Positions 21,784 to 31,107 of a stretch of 64,000 nt of DNA are shown piece by piece. Within the stretch, counting starts at the first letter, position 1. The number at the start of each line of letters is the position of its first letter. The notes under the pieces were generated by a model. It ran no database searches and had not been told where the DNA came from. It saw nothing but the letters and a program-made list of their open reading frames with translations. This DNA is from Methylophaga sp. (GTDB taxonomy: Bacteria; Pseudomonadota; Gammaproteobacteria; Nitrosococcales; Methylophagaceae). The stretch covers positions 1-64,000 of the forward strand of contig JASBUF010000059.1 in assembly GCA_030148085.1 (NCBI GenBank), in the 5' to 3' direction. The position numbers and the translations under genes are program-made.

Positions 21784-22754
21784 GACTGTATCAAACGCTG
21801 TTCGATATCCTGGATAAGGCAAAACTCGGCGACTGGCGCCAACAACTGGAAAACCAGATTGCTGAGCGTCTGGCATCTGAGCGTCACGGTAAAATGCCCA
21901 TGTGGCAGCAAGCACTCAATGCACTGCCTCAAATTATCCCTAGCCAGATAGAACTCAGAGAGAGCGTCACCATCGGTAGTGATGCCGATCTGGCCGATTG
22001 GGATAGGGAAGCATTCAAGGATCTGATTAAAACCTTCCATCCCTGGCGTAAAGGGCCGTATCAGCTGTTTGGTATTCATCTGGATACGGAATGGCGTTCT
22101 GATTGGAAGTGGGAACGTGTCGTACCCCACATAAGCCCCTTACGCGGCCGAAAAGTCCTTGATGTTGGTGGTGGCAATGGTTATCACGGCTGGCGCATGC
22201 TGGGCGAGGGCGCAGAACTGGTCTTGGGCATTGACCCAACCCTGGTATTCACCATGCAGTATCAACTGATGCAGCATTTTATCGATACCGATAAACACTT
22301 TGTTGTGCCTATTGGTATCGAGCATATGCCAGACAACCTGGGTTGGTTTGATACTGTCTTTTCAATGGGCGTGTTGTATCACCGTAAGTCGCCATTAGCG
22401 CACCTATTGGAGCTGCGTTCTTGTCTGAAACCCGGTGGTGAACTGGTGCTTGAAACCCTGATCATTGATGGTGAACTGGGTATGACACTGATGCCGGAAG
22501 AACGCTACGCCAAGATGCGAAATGTATGGTTTATTCCTAGTGTCGACACCATGTTGTTATGGCTGCAGCGCTGCGGGTTTAAAAACGCACGCTGCGTCGA
22601 TGTCGATGTCACCAGTTTGCAGGAGCAGCGTCAAACTGAATGGATGACGTTTGAGTCTCTGGCAGATTTTCTCGATCCAGAGGACAGTTCAAAGACGATA
22701 GAGGGTTATCCTGCGCCCAAGCGGGCGGTGTTTATTGCTGATGCGCCAAAATAA
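21780..22754 (+). CDS. cmoB: tRNA U34 carboxymethyltransferase CmoB
   Basis: FHPWRKGPYQLFGIHLDTEWRSDWKWERVVPHISPLRGRKVLDVGGGNGYHGWRMLG. Confidence 0.97.
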   Translation: MRLYQTLFDILDKAKLGDWRQQLENQIAERLASERHGKMPMWQQALNALPQIIPSQIELRESVTIGSDADLADWDREAFKDLIKTFHPWRKGPYQLFGIHLDTEWRSDWKWERVVPHISPLRGRKVLDVGGGNGYHGWRMLGEGAELVLGIDPTLVFTMQYQLMQHFIDTDKHFVVPIGIEHMPDNLGWFDTVFSMGVLYHRKSPLAHLLELRSCLKPGGELVLETLIIDGELGMTLMPEERYAKMRNVWFIPSVDTMLLWLQRCGFKNARCVDVDVTSLQEQRQTEWMTFESLADFLDPEDSSKTIEGYPAPKRAVFIADAPK

Positions 22755-23141
22755 TTACAGGGCAGTTGCGGCAGGGGTGATAGAAATCCACTGACCACTG
22801 CTGTTTTTGCAGGCATCCAGAGACTTCTTTTCTGTAAGGTTGGCTTTGGTTATCGACAACTCATAAGCGAGGCAGGGATAGTGCCCGTAAGAATAATGAT
22901 GGTCGATCAGTATCTCGTAAGCCGTACCGGTATCTTCATTGCGCCAATGGTGGCGTGAACCAATGACCTCTGTTGAGAGCGCCTTCTGGGTTTGTTCCAA
23001 ATCCGTGGCGGTCATTGAGGTGTCCGTTTCAATACCGGCTTCGACGCCGGCAAGCAGATCCAATGAAGCTTCGGTGCTTGTGATGATCCCAAATGTCGCT
23101 ATCGAGGCAAGGCTCAATCTGAGTAGCTTGTTAAACAACAT
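22755..23141 (-). CDS. Hypothetical secreted protein (128 aa)
   Basis: Intact ORF with a signal-peptide-like N-terminus. Confidence 0.6.
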   Translation of the reverse strand: MLFNKLLRLSLASIATFGIITSTEASLDLLAGVEAGIETDTSMTATDLEQTQKALSTEVIGSRHHWRNEDTGTAYEILIDHHYSYGHYPCLAYELSITKANLTEKKSLDACKNSSGQWISITPAATAL

Positions 23142-23380
23142 AGACTTCCATGACAGGAGTACAGGCTAGCTATTTAAATACGCCAGTAAAATTCGTGGAT
23201 GAGCAAAACGTCCCATAAAAACGGGAGTTTTTTCCCAAATCGGCCAAGTATATCCCTGAACTAGCAGCATTCCTATACATTACCATGACTGATATATAGG
23301 GCTTTCTGGGCATTTTCAGTCCAGTTCACCTTATGTTCAGAGACAAAAATATCTCAGTAAGGTTCAGTGAAAAATGGTTG

Positions 23381-24253
23381 TCAGACCTGCTCGTTTATCT
23401 GACTAAATTTAAAAACGAGAAACTCTTTGACGCCACATAACACCCTGTTGGCGTCGATATGAGCCGATAGCGTGATGCCTTGCGCAGATAAAAGCCAAGC
23501 AGGTCCAGCCCACTGTTCACTTCGACTCAGCTTGTAGGCAATACCGTTAAGGTTGAAAAAACTGCGATTACTTTTGAGGCAGGAGACAGGTTGGCCAGAT
23601 AAAACAGAGAATGAGTAGGCAGACATCTTTTCAAATGCAGGGTTGAAATAGAAAATTTGATGTTGGCTATCGAGAATCAGACAGGGTTCTGTAGAGGTAT
23701 TGATAATTTCATGCGAGAGAGTGAGGTGACTTTCAAGGTCTACTTCACGCGTAATATCAGTAAATGCCAGCATTCGGCAGGATTGTTTATCGAAGAGGCT
23801 GAATTCATTTTTCACTACTTGGAGATGGCGAGTGAGGCATTGAATGTTGATGCTTAAATCAATTTCGTTATCACCCATCAAGTGAGCGCCCAACCAGTGA
23901 TTCAAAATCAGCCTGGAATCACCGATAAAAGCGTGAACCAGCGGTTTATTGAGTACTTGCTCTGCATCCAGTCCAAGCATGGTTAGAAAGGCTTTATTCG
24001 CTTTAAGTATGTTGTCATGCTTGTCAATAATGACATAGCCAACAGGTGCTTCGTGGAAGAGGTTGTAGAAGTTGATATTACTTTGCAGCAAGTCTTCCTG
24101 CGCTTGTTTTAGCGACTGGTTCTGCATTTCCAGTTCTATCTGGTATACCGATAACTCCTGAATCAGTTGCGTCACAGCCTGCGACTCAGCATCAGGCAAA
24201 TGTTCATATTTACTCAATATGGTTTCCGTGTTCAGTTTGAGTTGCTGATTCAT
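23381..24253 (-). CDS. PAS domain-containing protein without a recognisable output domain
   Basis: NFYNLFHEAPVGYVIIDKHDNILKANKAFLTMLG and second PAS-like EPCLILDSQHQIFYFNPAFEKMSAYS. Confidence 0.8.
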   Translation of the reverse strand: MNQQLKLNTETILSKYEHLPDAESQAVTQLIQELSVYQIELEMQNQSLKQAQEDLLQSNINFYNLFHEAPVGYVIIDKHDNILKANKAFLTMLGLDAEQVLNKPLVHAFIGDSRLILNHWLGAHLMGDNEIDLSINIQCLTRHLQVVKNEFSLFDKQSCRMLAFTDITREVDLESHLTLSHEIINTSTEPCLILDSQHQIFYFNPAFEKMSAYSFSVLSGQPVSCLKSNRSFFNLNGIAYKLSRSEQWAGPAWLLSAQGITLSAHIDANRVLCGVKEFLVFKFSQINEQV

Positions 24254-24566
24254 AAGGCTACCTGTGGCTTCTTTTCAAGTTAGCGGGCACAGCTTCTGAT
24301 GGTACCGACGTTGGTCAGTCAGAAACAATTAAGGTGGTGAGAACAACAAAATGCTCAGCGAGAAGCGCTGTAAAAGCAGGTGTCGGAGGTGAAAATCCAG
24401 CGCCAGTGCTGGAATAAAACAGGCTTGAAACGTGCTGCGGAGGCGCGAGATAAGTTTCGACTCATGCAGTCGTTCTATTTTTATCTCACAATTACAAGTG
24501 TGTCAAAAAATCTCATCACAACAAAGGTTTAGTAATGATGTGAGGTCGATTCCTTGGTGGTGGGAG

Positions 24567-25010
24567 CTAGTCAGCTGTGTTGGCTTCTATGTAGTCATTA
24601 AGGAATTCATCAAACAGAAATTCGATGTCCTCATGTAATTGTTCAACATCAGCGATGTCTTTAGCGTAACGCCCCCAGACAAAGCCCTCTTTGCTGTAGC
24701 AGTGGCCATTAGCGTGGTAATGCACCATTCTGCTGAAGTCGAGATATAAAAGGTAGCGATTCGCGTGTTCTTCAACACGGAGGTGAAGCTGTCCATCTTG
24801 TCTGTGACCTAGCTGAACACCGGAACTAGCGAGCAAGTCACTAATGATCGCCTCAATAGCAGACTGGTTGATATCTTCAGGCTCGATGGCATAGATCAGC
24901 TCTAATGTTTCTGGGGCATTTATTTCCAGTCCGGAGCTTTGGGCAGCGAAAAGCGTGGATGAGCCGAGACTTAGACTGAAAGATAAAAGTAAATGAAGAA
25001 AGCGTTTCAT
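24567..25010 (-). CDS. Hypothetical secreted protein (147 aa)
   Basis: MKRFLHLLLSFSLSLGSSTLFAAQ signal peptide; intact ORF. Confidence 0.6.
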   Translation of the reverse strand: MKRFLHLLLSFSLSLGSSTLFAAQSSGLEINAPETLELIYAIEPEDINQSAIEAIISDLLASSGVQLGHRQDGQLHLRVEEHANRYLLYLDFSRMVHYHANGHCYSKEGFVWGRYAKDIADVEQLHEDIEFLFDEFLNDYIEANTAD

Positions 25011-25123
25011 TAATCAATGCACATTGCTGAATACTCAGTGCAATGTAGCAGAAAGCCAGTGAGCGAGGAACAGTTGAGATTACCTGAGATGGGAAGAGAC
25101 GAAACACAAGAAAGGTAGAAACA

Positions 25124-25152
25124 AAAAAGCCCGCTAAAGAAGCGGGCTTTTT
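25124..25152. terminator. Rho-independent terminator-like hairpin
   Basis: AAAAAGCCCGCT-aaaga-AGCGGGCTTTTT. Confidence 0.85.
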
Positions 25153-25157
25153 ATGTA

Positions 25158-25172
25158 ATGGCGGAGGGACAG
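25158..25172 (+). repeat. Candidate attL: displaced copy of the tRNA-Ser 3' end
   Basis: ATGGCGGAGGGACAG identical to 28187-28201. Confidence 0.8.
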
Positions 25173-25312
25173 TCCGCCATACTGATGTTTTTCATTGTTT
25201 TCTAAAATTCGCAGCCATTCTCATGAGGCCTTGGTATAGCTAAGTTTGCGCGGCGTTTCTGTTTGCGAAAATATTTTTTTGTTCGTCATCATTCTCGTAA
25301 ATCCGCTCTCAA

Positions 25313-25337
25313 GTGGTACACGTAATGGTACACGTAA
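25313..25337 (+). repeat. Left tandem repeat (candidate recombinase arm-type sites)
   Basis: GTGGTACACGTAATGGTACACGTAA, two adjacent identical 12-mers TGGTACACGTAA. Confidence 0.6.
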
Positions 25338-25599
25338 TCAGATATTAGAAATAAATCTGCCAATGAGCATCGTAGGTGGGCTAATACATGCTTTAGAGCT
25401 ATTGATGGGGAGCGTGAATTTCATTTTTGCCAAACGGGCAAAGACACATCATTAACTGAGTGTCTGAAAATTTGTGAAATATACTTCTCAGGAAAAAGAG
25501 ATGTACGTAACCAACCAGCTGATTGAATTTCTTCAAACTTGATCAGCCATACCTCTGATTGTTAATTTAGGCCAAACACTCATCATGGAAGTGAGCCTA

Positions 25600-28019
25600 A
25601 TGTCCTTTAAACGAATCAGTATTAATAACTTCGGCAGTTTCTCAAATTTTATTTGGAATCAATCAGTTCTAAACAAAAAAAATGAGACTGAAGAATTTGC
25701 CCGAATGAACGTGCTCTATGGGCGAAATTACTCTGGAAAGACTACTCTCTCTAGAATATTTAGATCACTAGAAACTGGAGTGATCTCTGAGAAATTTGAA
25801 CATCATGATTTCTTTCTATCTGCGGACTCAGGTCAGATAACTCACCAAGGAATCCCATCCCAGAACTATGAAGTCAGAGTTTACAACACTGATTTTGTTG
25901 ATGAAAACCTCAGCTTCTTGAAACATGAACAAGGCAATATTTCTGCATTTGCTGTCATTGGTAAAGAAAATAAAAAGCTAGAGCAACAAATCCAGAATAA
26001 GCTATTGGAAATTGGCAGTAATGATGAGTCTGACTCACTGACGGGAAAAATTTTTAGCGAGAGAAAAGCTAAAACTGAGGCCATACTAAATTACCAAAGA
26101 GCTGATCGGAGATTAAATGATTTGCTCACAAGGAAAGCAACGAATCCTGATATAGGTATCAAGCACAACGCCACATATAAAGACCCTAATTACAACACTC
26201 CTAAGCTAGTTAGAGATATTGAATCAATATCAGCCATGTCACATCCGATATTGACGCAAGAAGAGATCCAAGAAAAAAAATCATATCTTCAACAGACTTC
26301 ACTGCCTGATATAAACAAACCTCCGCTTCCAACTCTGATGATGGAGTCGTTAATAGAGCAAAGCATTGATTTACTCAGCCGTAAGATAAGGCCAACTGAG
26401 GCAATTCAAGAATTGCTCGACGATGCTCTGTTACAAAGTTGGGTTAAGTCAGGTATCGCGTTACACCAACCGGATAGAAAGTCATGTGGATTTTGTGGCA
26501 ATCCTATACCAAACAACTTATGGGATAAATTGAGTAATCATTTCAGTGAAGAGTCTGAAAAGCTCGAACAGGAAATTAATACACTAATAGGACAGATAAA
26601 AACTGAGGCGCAGAAAGTTGAGAACATTGAGATTCCTCAACAACAAAAATTTTACCCATCATTTTACAAAGATGCTGAGCACTTAAAAATCAACTTGCTG
26701 AACAAAAGACGTTTTACATATCACAATTAGAAAAAATCAAAAACGACCTAGAGAACAGACTCAAAGCTATTTTCAACACGCTAGAAATCTCGAAAATAGA
26801 AGACAATTCAGAGGCTTTAAAAGCAATTATTGAACAGTCCTATCCACTCATTGATGAAAACAATGAAGACACTAAGAGTCTCTCGCAGAAACAGTCTGAA
26901 ATAAGGACAGAGCTGAGACTCAATGAAGTCAGAGAATACTTGTTAAATATCGACTATTTCGAAGAGCTTAAAAAAGTAGAAATTCTGGAATCTAAAACAA
27001 AAAAATTTGATACAAAAATTGATGAATTATCAAAGAGTATTGAAAATTTAAATGCTGATATTGAAATACTCAGAACTAAGATAAGCGATGAGAGACAAGG
27101 TGCTGAACTGGTGAATAAGTACCTAGCTCATTATTTTGGTCATGATAGTCTCAAGCTAGAGGCATTCAAATCAGATGAAGATCAAAAGTTTAAATTCAAG
27201 ATAACTAGAAATGGCCAACCTGCCTATAACATGAGTGAGGGGGAGTGCAGTCTGGTCTCATTTTGCTACTTTATAGCTAAACTCCAAGACACAGATACAA
27301 AAGGCAAAACGCCGGTAATCTACATAGACGACCCAATTTCCAGTTTAGATAGTAACCACATATTCTTCATATTCAGTCTGATTGAGAGCGAGATCGCTGC
27401 TCCATTGCTAAATAGTGATGGGGAACCTTTACTGGACAATGCGGGCAAGAAAACCTATTCCTACGAACAGTTGTTTATTTCTACACACAATCTCGAATTT
27501 CTTAAGTTACTTCAAAAGCTATCTAGGCCAAAAAATAGTTATAGAAGTTTTTTGGTGGTTAAGGATAGTGATGGTAGTCAGATTCGATTGATGCCGTCTT
27601 ACCTTAGTAACTACATCACCGAATTTAATTACTTGTTTGAGCAAATCTACATCTGTGTTGATAACAACAATATCAACGATAATTTTCATGCTTTTTACAG
27701 CTTTGGTAATAACCTCAGAAAATTTCTTGAGGCTTTCCTTTTTTATAAATACCCATTTTCTGAATCTTCTCAACAAGACTACAACACCAGAGTAAGGATG
27801 TTTTTTAACACCGATGAAACTGAGTCACCGCTTGTTCAGAGAATTACTAATGAGTTTTCTCATCTAGGTTCTTACGTTGATAGAGGCGAAAGACCGGTTG
27901 ATAGCGCAGAAATTTCGACTCTTGCTCGATTTGTTATGGAAAAAATCAAAGCTAGTGACCCAGAACAATTCAAATGTCTACTGAAAAGTATTGATAAGAA
28001 TGACCCTATTCCAGCATAG
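25600..28019 (+). pseudogene. RloC/PrrC-like AAA_13 ATPase, candidate anticodon nuclease, interrupted by one frameshift
   Basis: ORF 25585-26730 has Walker A GRNYSGKT and CGFCG; ORF 26940-28019 has ABC signature NMSEGE, Walker B VIYIDDPISSLDSNH, STHNLEF, NNLRKFLEAF and NEFSH. The intervening frame (EQKTFYISQLEKIKNDLENRLKAIFNTLEISK...LRLNEVREY) is open and joins them. Confidence 0.8.
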
Positions 28020-28100
28020 AAATCATAAAGACCTTTGGCGTGCTATCTCATTGGATTAGGTATGGCAGAAGACTCAATAAAAGCCCTTATGCGCATCACA

Positions 28101-28122
28101 GTGGTACACGTACTGGTACACG
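28101..28122 (+). repeat. Right tandem repeat (candidate recombinase arm-type sites)
   Basis: GTGGTACACGTACTGGTACACG, 21/22 identical to 25313-25334, same orientation. Confidence 0.6.
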
Positions 28123-28146
28123 CTACAGGATTTTTAGTGGGGTAGA

Positions 28147-28182
28147 AATAAAAAAGCCCCAAGTATTAGATACTTAGGGCTT
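28147..28182 (-). terminator. Terminator-like hairpin just downstream of tRNA-Ser (minus strand)
   Basis: AAGCCCCAAGTA-ttaga-TACTTAGGGCTT stem with a T-run on the minus strand. Confidence 0.75.
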
Positions 28183-28187
28183 AGATA

Positions 28188-28277
28188 TGGCGGAGGGACA
28201 GGGATTTGAACCCTGGAAGGTCGTTAAACCTTGCCGGTTTTCAAGACCGGTGCTTTCAGCCGCTCAGCCATCCCTCC
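28188..28277 (-). tRNA. tRNA-Ser (anticodon TGA)
   Basis: Minus strand GGAGGGATGGCTGAGCGGCTGAAAGCACCGGTCTTGAAAACCGGCAAGG...CCAGGGTTCAAATCCCTGTCCCTCCGCCA; acceptor stem GGAGGGA/TCCCTCC, long variable arm, encoded CCA. Confidence 0.97.
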
Positions 28278-28435
28278 GAAGATGCGAAATAATACAGACT
28301 CTACCCCCCGAACACAACCTCCAAAACAAAATTATTTCTCTGGTCTTCTGAGCTATTGCCATTTAGAACTTATAGGGTAGGATGTTGTCATTCGATTGAG
28401 ACCTTTCATCAACATCACGATACGGAGACATTCTG

Positions 28436-29107
28436 ATGAATTACGATGCACAAACGACCGTTGCCCGTTCGCAACAGTCAGTCTTGCAAACAAACAAGCT
28501 GCTGCGTAACACCTACAGCTTGCTGGCACTGACATTGGTGTTCAGTGCTATGACTGCTGGCCTGTCGATGGCATTTAACTGGGGGCACCCGGGTCTGCTG
28601 ATCACACTGGTTGGTTACTTCGGTTTGCTGTTCCTGACCCACAAACTGCAAAACAGTGTTTGGGGTATTGCTTCTGTATTCGCTCTGACAGGCTTTATGG
28701 GGCTGACTCTGGGCCCAATCGTCAGTATGTACCTTGGCCTGCCTAATGGCGGCGAAATTGTAATGCAGGCGCTGGGCGGTACCGGCATTATCTTCTTTGC
28801 TTTGTCGGCTTACGCAGTAAAAAGTCAGAAAGATTTCAGCTTTATGGGCGGCTTCCTGTTCGTGGGTATTTTGGTTGCATTTATTGCTGGCCTTGCCGCA
28901 GTTTTCTTTGAAATGCCTGGCCTTTCATTGGCGGTATCAGCTATGTTTGTCTTGCTGATGGCAGGTTTGATTCTGTTTGAAACCAGCCAAATCGTAAACG
29001 GTGGTGAAACTAACTACATCATGGCCACTGTGACGCTGTACGTCAGTATCTACAACCTGTTTACCAGCCTGCTGCACTTGCTGGGTGCTTTTGCTGGCGA
29101 CGACTGA
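28436..29107 (+). CDS. Bax inhibitor-1/YccA family membrane protein
   Basis: NTYSLLALTLVFSAMTAGLSMAF ... FETSQIVNGGETNYIMATVTLYVSIYNLFTSLLHLLG. Confidence 0.95.
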   Translation: MNYDAQTTVARSQQSVLQTNKLLRNTYSLLALTLVFSAMTAGLSMAFNWGHPGLLITLVGYFGLLFLTHKLQNSVWGIASVFALTGFMGLTLGPIVSMYLGLPNGGEIVMQALGGTGIIFFALSAYAVKSQKDFSFMGGFLFVGILVAFIAGLAAVFFEMPGLSLAVSAMFVLLMAGLILFETSQIVNGGETNYIMATVTLYVSIYNLFTSLLHLLGAFAGDD

Positions 29108-29130
29108 TTAAGTCTGAATACAGAAAAATA

Positions 29131-29157
29131 AATAAACCCCGCTTTGCGGGGTTTATT
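29131..29157. terminator. Rho-independent terminator
   Basis: AATAAACCCCGC-ttt-GCGGGGTTTATTTTT. Confidence 0.9.
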
Positions 29158-29285
29158 TTTATCTGGCGACTGAGTTTAAGTATTTAACACACGACTTTTA
29201 CGTAATAGCGCTGGCAAAGCTATAATAGCGAAGTAATGCCTCTATATAGGTTTGGGACAAGCGTTGAAACAGTAACAGGCACTTC

Positions 29286-30293
29286 ATGAGTGATTTACCG
29301 ACACAATTAGTTGACCGCTATGGCAGAAAAGTCACATACGTACGTATGTCGATTACGGATCGTTGCGACTTCCGTTGTGTCTATTGCATGGATGAAGAAA
29401 TGACATTCATGCCACGTGAGAAGCTGCTGACGCTGGAAGAAATCGTATTTCTGCTGCGCGCATTCTGTGAACTTGGCGTTGAGAAAGTCCGGATAACCGG
29501 AGGTGAGCCGTTGGTCCGACGCAATGTTGACTGGCTGTTCAAGCAACTTGGTGAACTCAAAGCGACAACAGCGTTAAAAGAACTGACTTTGACAACCAAC
29601 GGTTCTCAATTGCCGCGCTATGCCGAGGCGTTGGCAGAAGCGGGCGTTGACCGCATTAATATTAGTCTCGATTCGCTGGATGCTGACAAATTCAAAGCGT
29701 TGACCCGCACGGGTGAGCTGCAACAAGTCCTTGACGGCATTGAAGCGGCCAAACAAGCAGGATTTAAACGTATCAAATTGAATGCGGTGATTATGAAAGG
29801 CCGCAACGAAAATGAAATCGTTGATCTGGCCGAGTTTGCGATTAACAACGGCATGGATATTTCTTATATCGAAGAAATGCCCTTAGGCCACGTTGATCAT
29901 GATCGTGGCGAGAGCTATTGCTCCAGTGATGAAGTGCTGGAGGCATTGCAAGGTCATTTCAGCCTGCAGCCGAGTATTGCTACCACTGGTGGTCCTTCAC
30001 GTTATTATCAGGTGGCTGATAGTCAAAACCGAATCGGCTTTATTTCCCCACACAGCCATAATTTCTGCAGCAGTTGTAATCGTGTCCGTGTGACCACGGA
30101 AGGCCGTTTGTTACTTTGCTTGGGGCAAGAGCACTCCATGGATCTGCGTGACGTTATTCGTCGCTATCCGGGCGATATGGATAAGCTGAAACAGGCTATC
30201 GTTAAGTCGATGGATATTAAACCTGAAGGCCATGACTTCAATATCGAGGCAAAACCGGTAATTTTCCGCCATATGAGCGTCACCGGTGGCTAA
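29286..30293 (+). CDS. moaA: GTP 3',8-cyclase MoaA
   Basis: SITDRCDFRCVYCMDEEM, RITGGEPLVRR, FCSSCNRVRVTTEGRLLLCL. Confidence 0.97.
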   Translation: MSDLPTQLVDRYGRKVTYVRMSITDRCDFRCVYCMDEEMTFMPREKLLTLEEIVFLLRAFCELGVEKVRITGGEPLVRRNVDWLFKQLGELKATTALKELTLTTNGSQLPRYAEALAEAGVDRINISLDSLDADKFKALTRTGELQQVLDGIEAAKQAGFKRIKLNAVIMKGRNENEIVDLAEFAINNGMDISYIEEMPLGHVDHDRGESYCSSDEVLEALQGHFSLQPSIATTGGPSRYYQVADSQNRIGFISPHSHNFCSSCNRVRVTTEGRLLLCLGQEHSMDLRDVIRRYPGDMDKLKQAIVKSMDIKPEGHDFNIEAKPVIFRHMSVTGG

Positions 30294-31107
30294 CTACCGC
30301 CCCCAAATGACCGATGCCGGCATACACCGGCTACATACCACCACGGTGCTGGATGAAAACGGTGACAGCCGTGAGGTCTCACTCACCGGCGAACGGCCAC
30401 TCACTATCTATCTCAATTCCATCGAAATTGTCACGCTAATGACATTGGGCGCACAGCCGGAACTGTTAACGCTGGGCTATCTGCGTAATCAGGGATTGGT
30501 TGATAAGATGGAGGATATCGAATCTATTCAGGTCGACTGGGATGTGGAAGCGGCCGCAGTCACAACTCGTTGTAAGGACAAGAACATCGAAAAGCTCACA
30601 GCGCGCCGTACGGTGACCAGTGGCTGTGGTCAGGGCACGATGTTTGGTCATGTGATGGATTCGTTGTCACAATTGAAGCTGCGGTGTCCCAACTTTACGG
30701 CAGAGTCTCTGTATGCTGTTTTAAATGCGCTGACCGAGTATAACGAAATGTACAAGCAGGCCGGCGCTGTGCATGGCTGCGCATTGTGTGATGGCACCAA
30801 TATCCTGCGTTTCGTGGAGGATGTCGGGCGTCATAATGCGGTTGATGCGATTTCCGGCTGGATGTGGCTGAATGATGTTAAGGGCCACGATAAGGTGTTT
30901 TACACCACCGGCAGGCTGACCTCGGAAATGGTGATCAAAGTCGCGCAAATGCAAGTGCCACTGCTGTTATCCCGTTCCGGGGTGACAGAGATGGGACTGA
31001 AGCTCGCACAGCAGATTGGCATTGGTATGGTGGCACGTGCAAAAGGACGCCACTTTCTGGTCTACAACGGGCTTGAGGCGTTTCTGGCAGAAACCGCGAT
31101 CAGATAG
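30286..31107 (+). CDS. fdhD: Formate dehydrogenase accessory sulfurtransferase FdhD
   Basis: EDVGRHNAVDAISG, TGRLTSEMVIKVAQMQVPLLLSRSGVTEMGLKLAQQ. Confidence 0.92.
   Translation: MANYRPQMTDAGIHRLHTTTVLDENGDSREVSLTGERPLTIYLNSIEIVTLMTLGAQPELLTLGYLRNQGLVDKMEDIESIQVDWDVEAAAVTTRCKDKNIEKLTARRTVTSGCGQGTMFGHVMDSLSQLKLRCPNFTAESLYAVLNALTEYNEMYKQAGAVHGCALCDGTNILRFVEDVGRHNAVDAISGWMWLNDVKGHDKVFYTTGRLTSEMVIKVAQMQVPLLLSRSGVTEMGLKLAQQIGIGMVARAKGRHFLVYNGLEAFLAETAIR

Larger units (their letters stand above)
25158..28201. mobile_element. Small tRNA-Ser-integrated genomic element lacking a recognisable integrase, carrying an RloC-like gene
   Basis: 15-bp direct repeats, one copy being the tRNA-Ser 3' end; visibly AT-richer interior; tandem TGGTACACG repeats near both ends. 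Confidence 0.8.

Noticed and set aside
24260-24560. Gap upstream of the PAS gene as a structured ncRNA
   Set aside because: Scattered short inverted repeats only; no recognised RNA family and no consistent promoter/terminator pair visible.
25246-25455. 69-aa ORF at the left end of the element as an integrase or toxin
   Set aside because: No recognisable motif; it overlaps the tandem TGGTACACG repeats and has no convincing start context.
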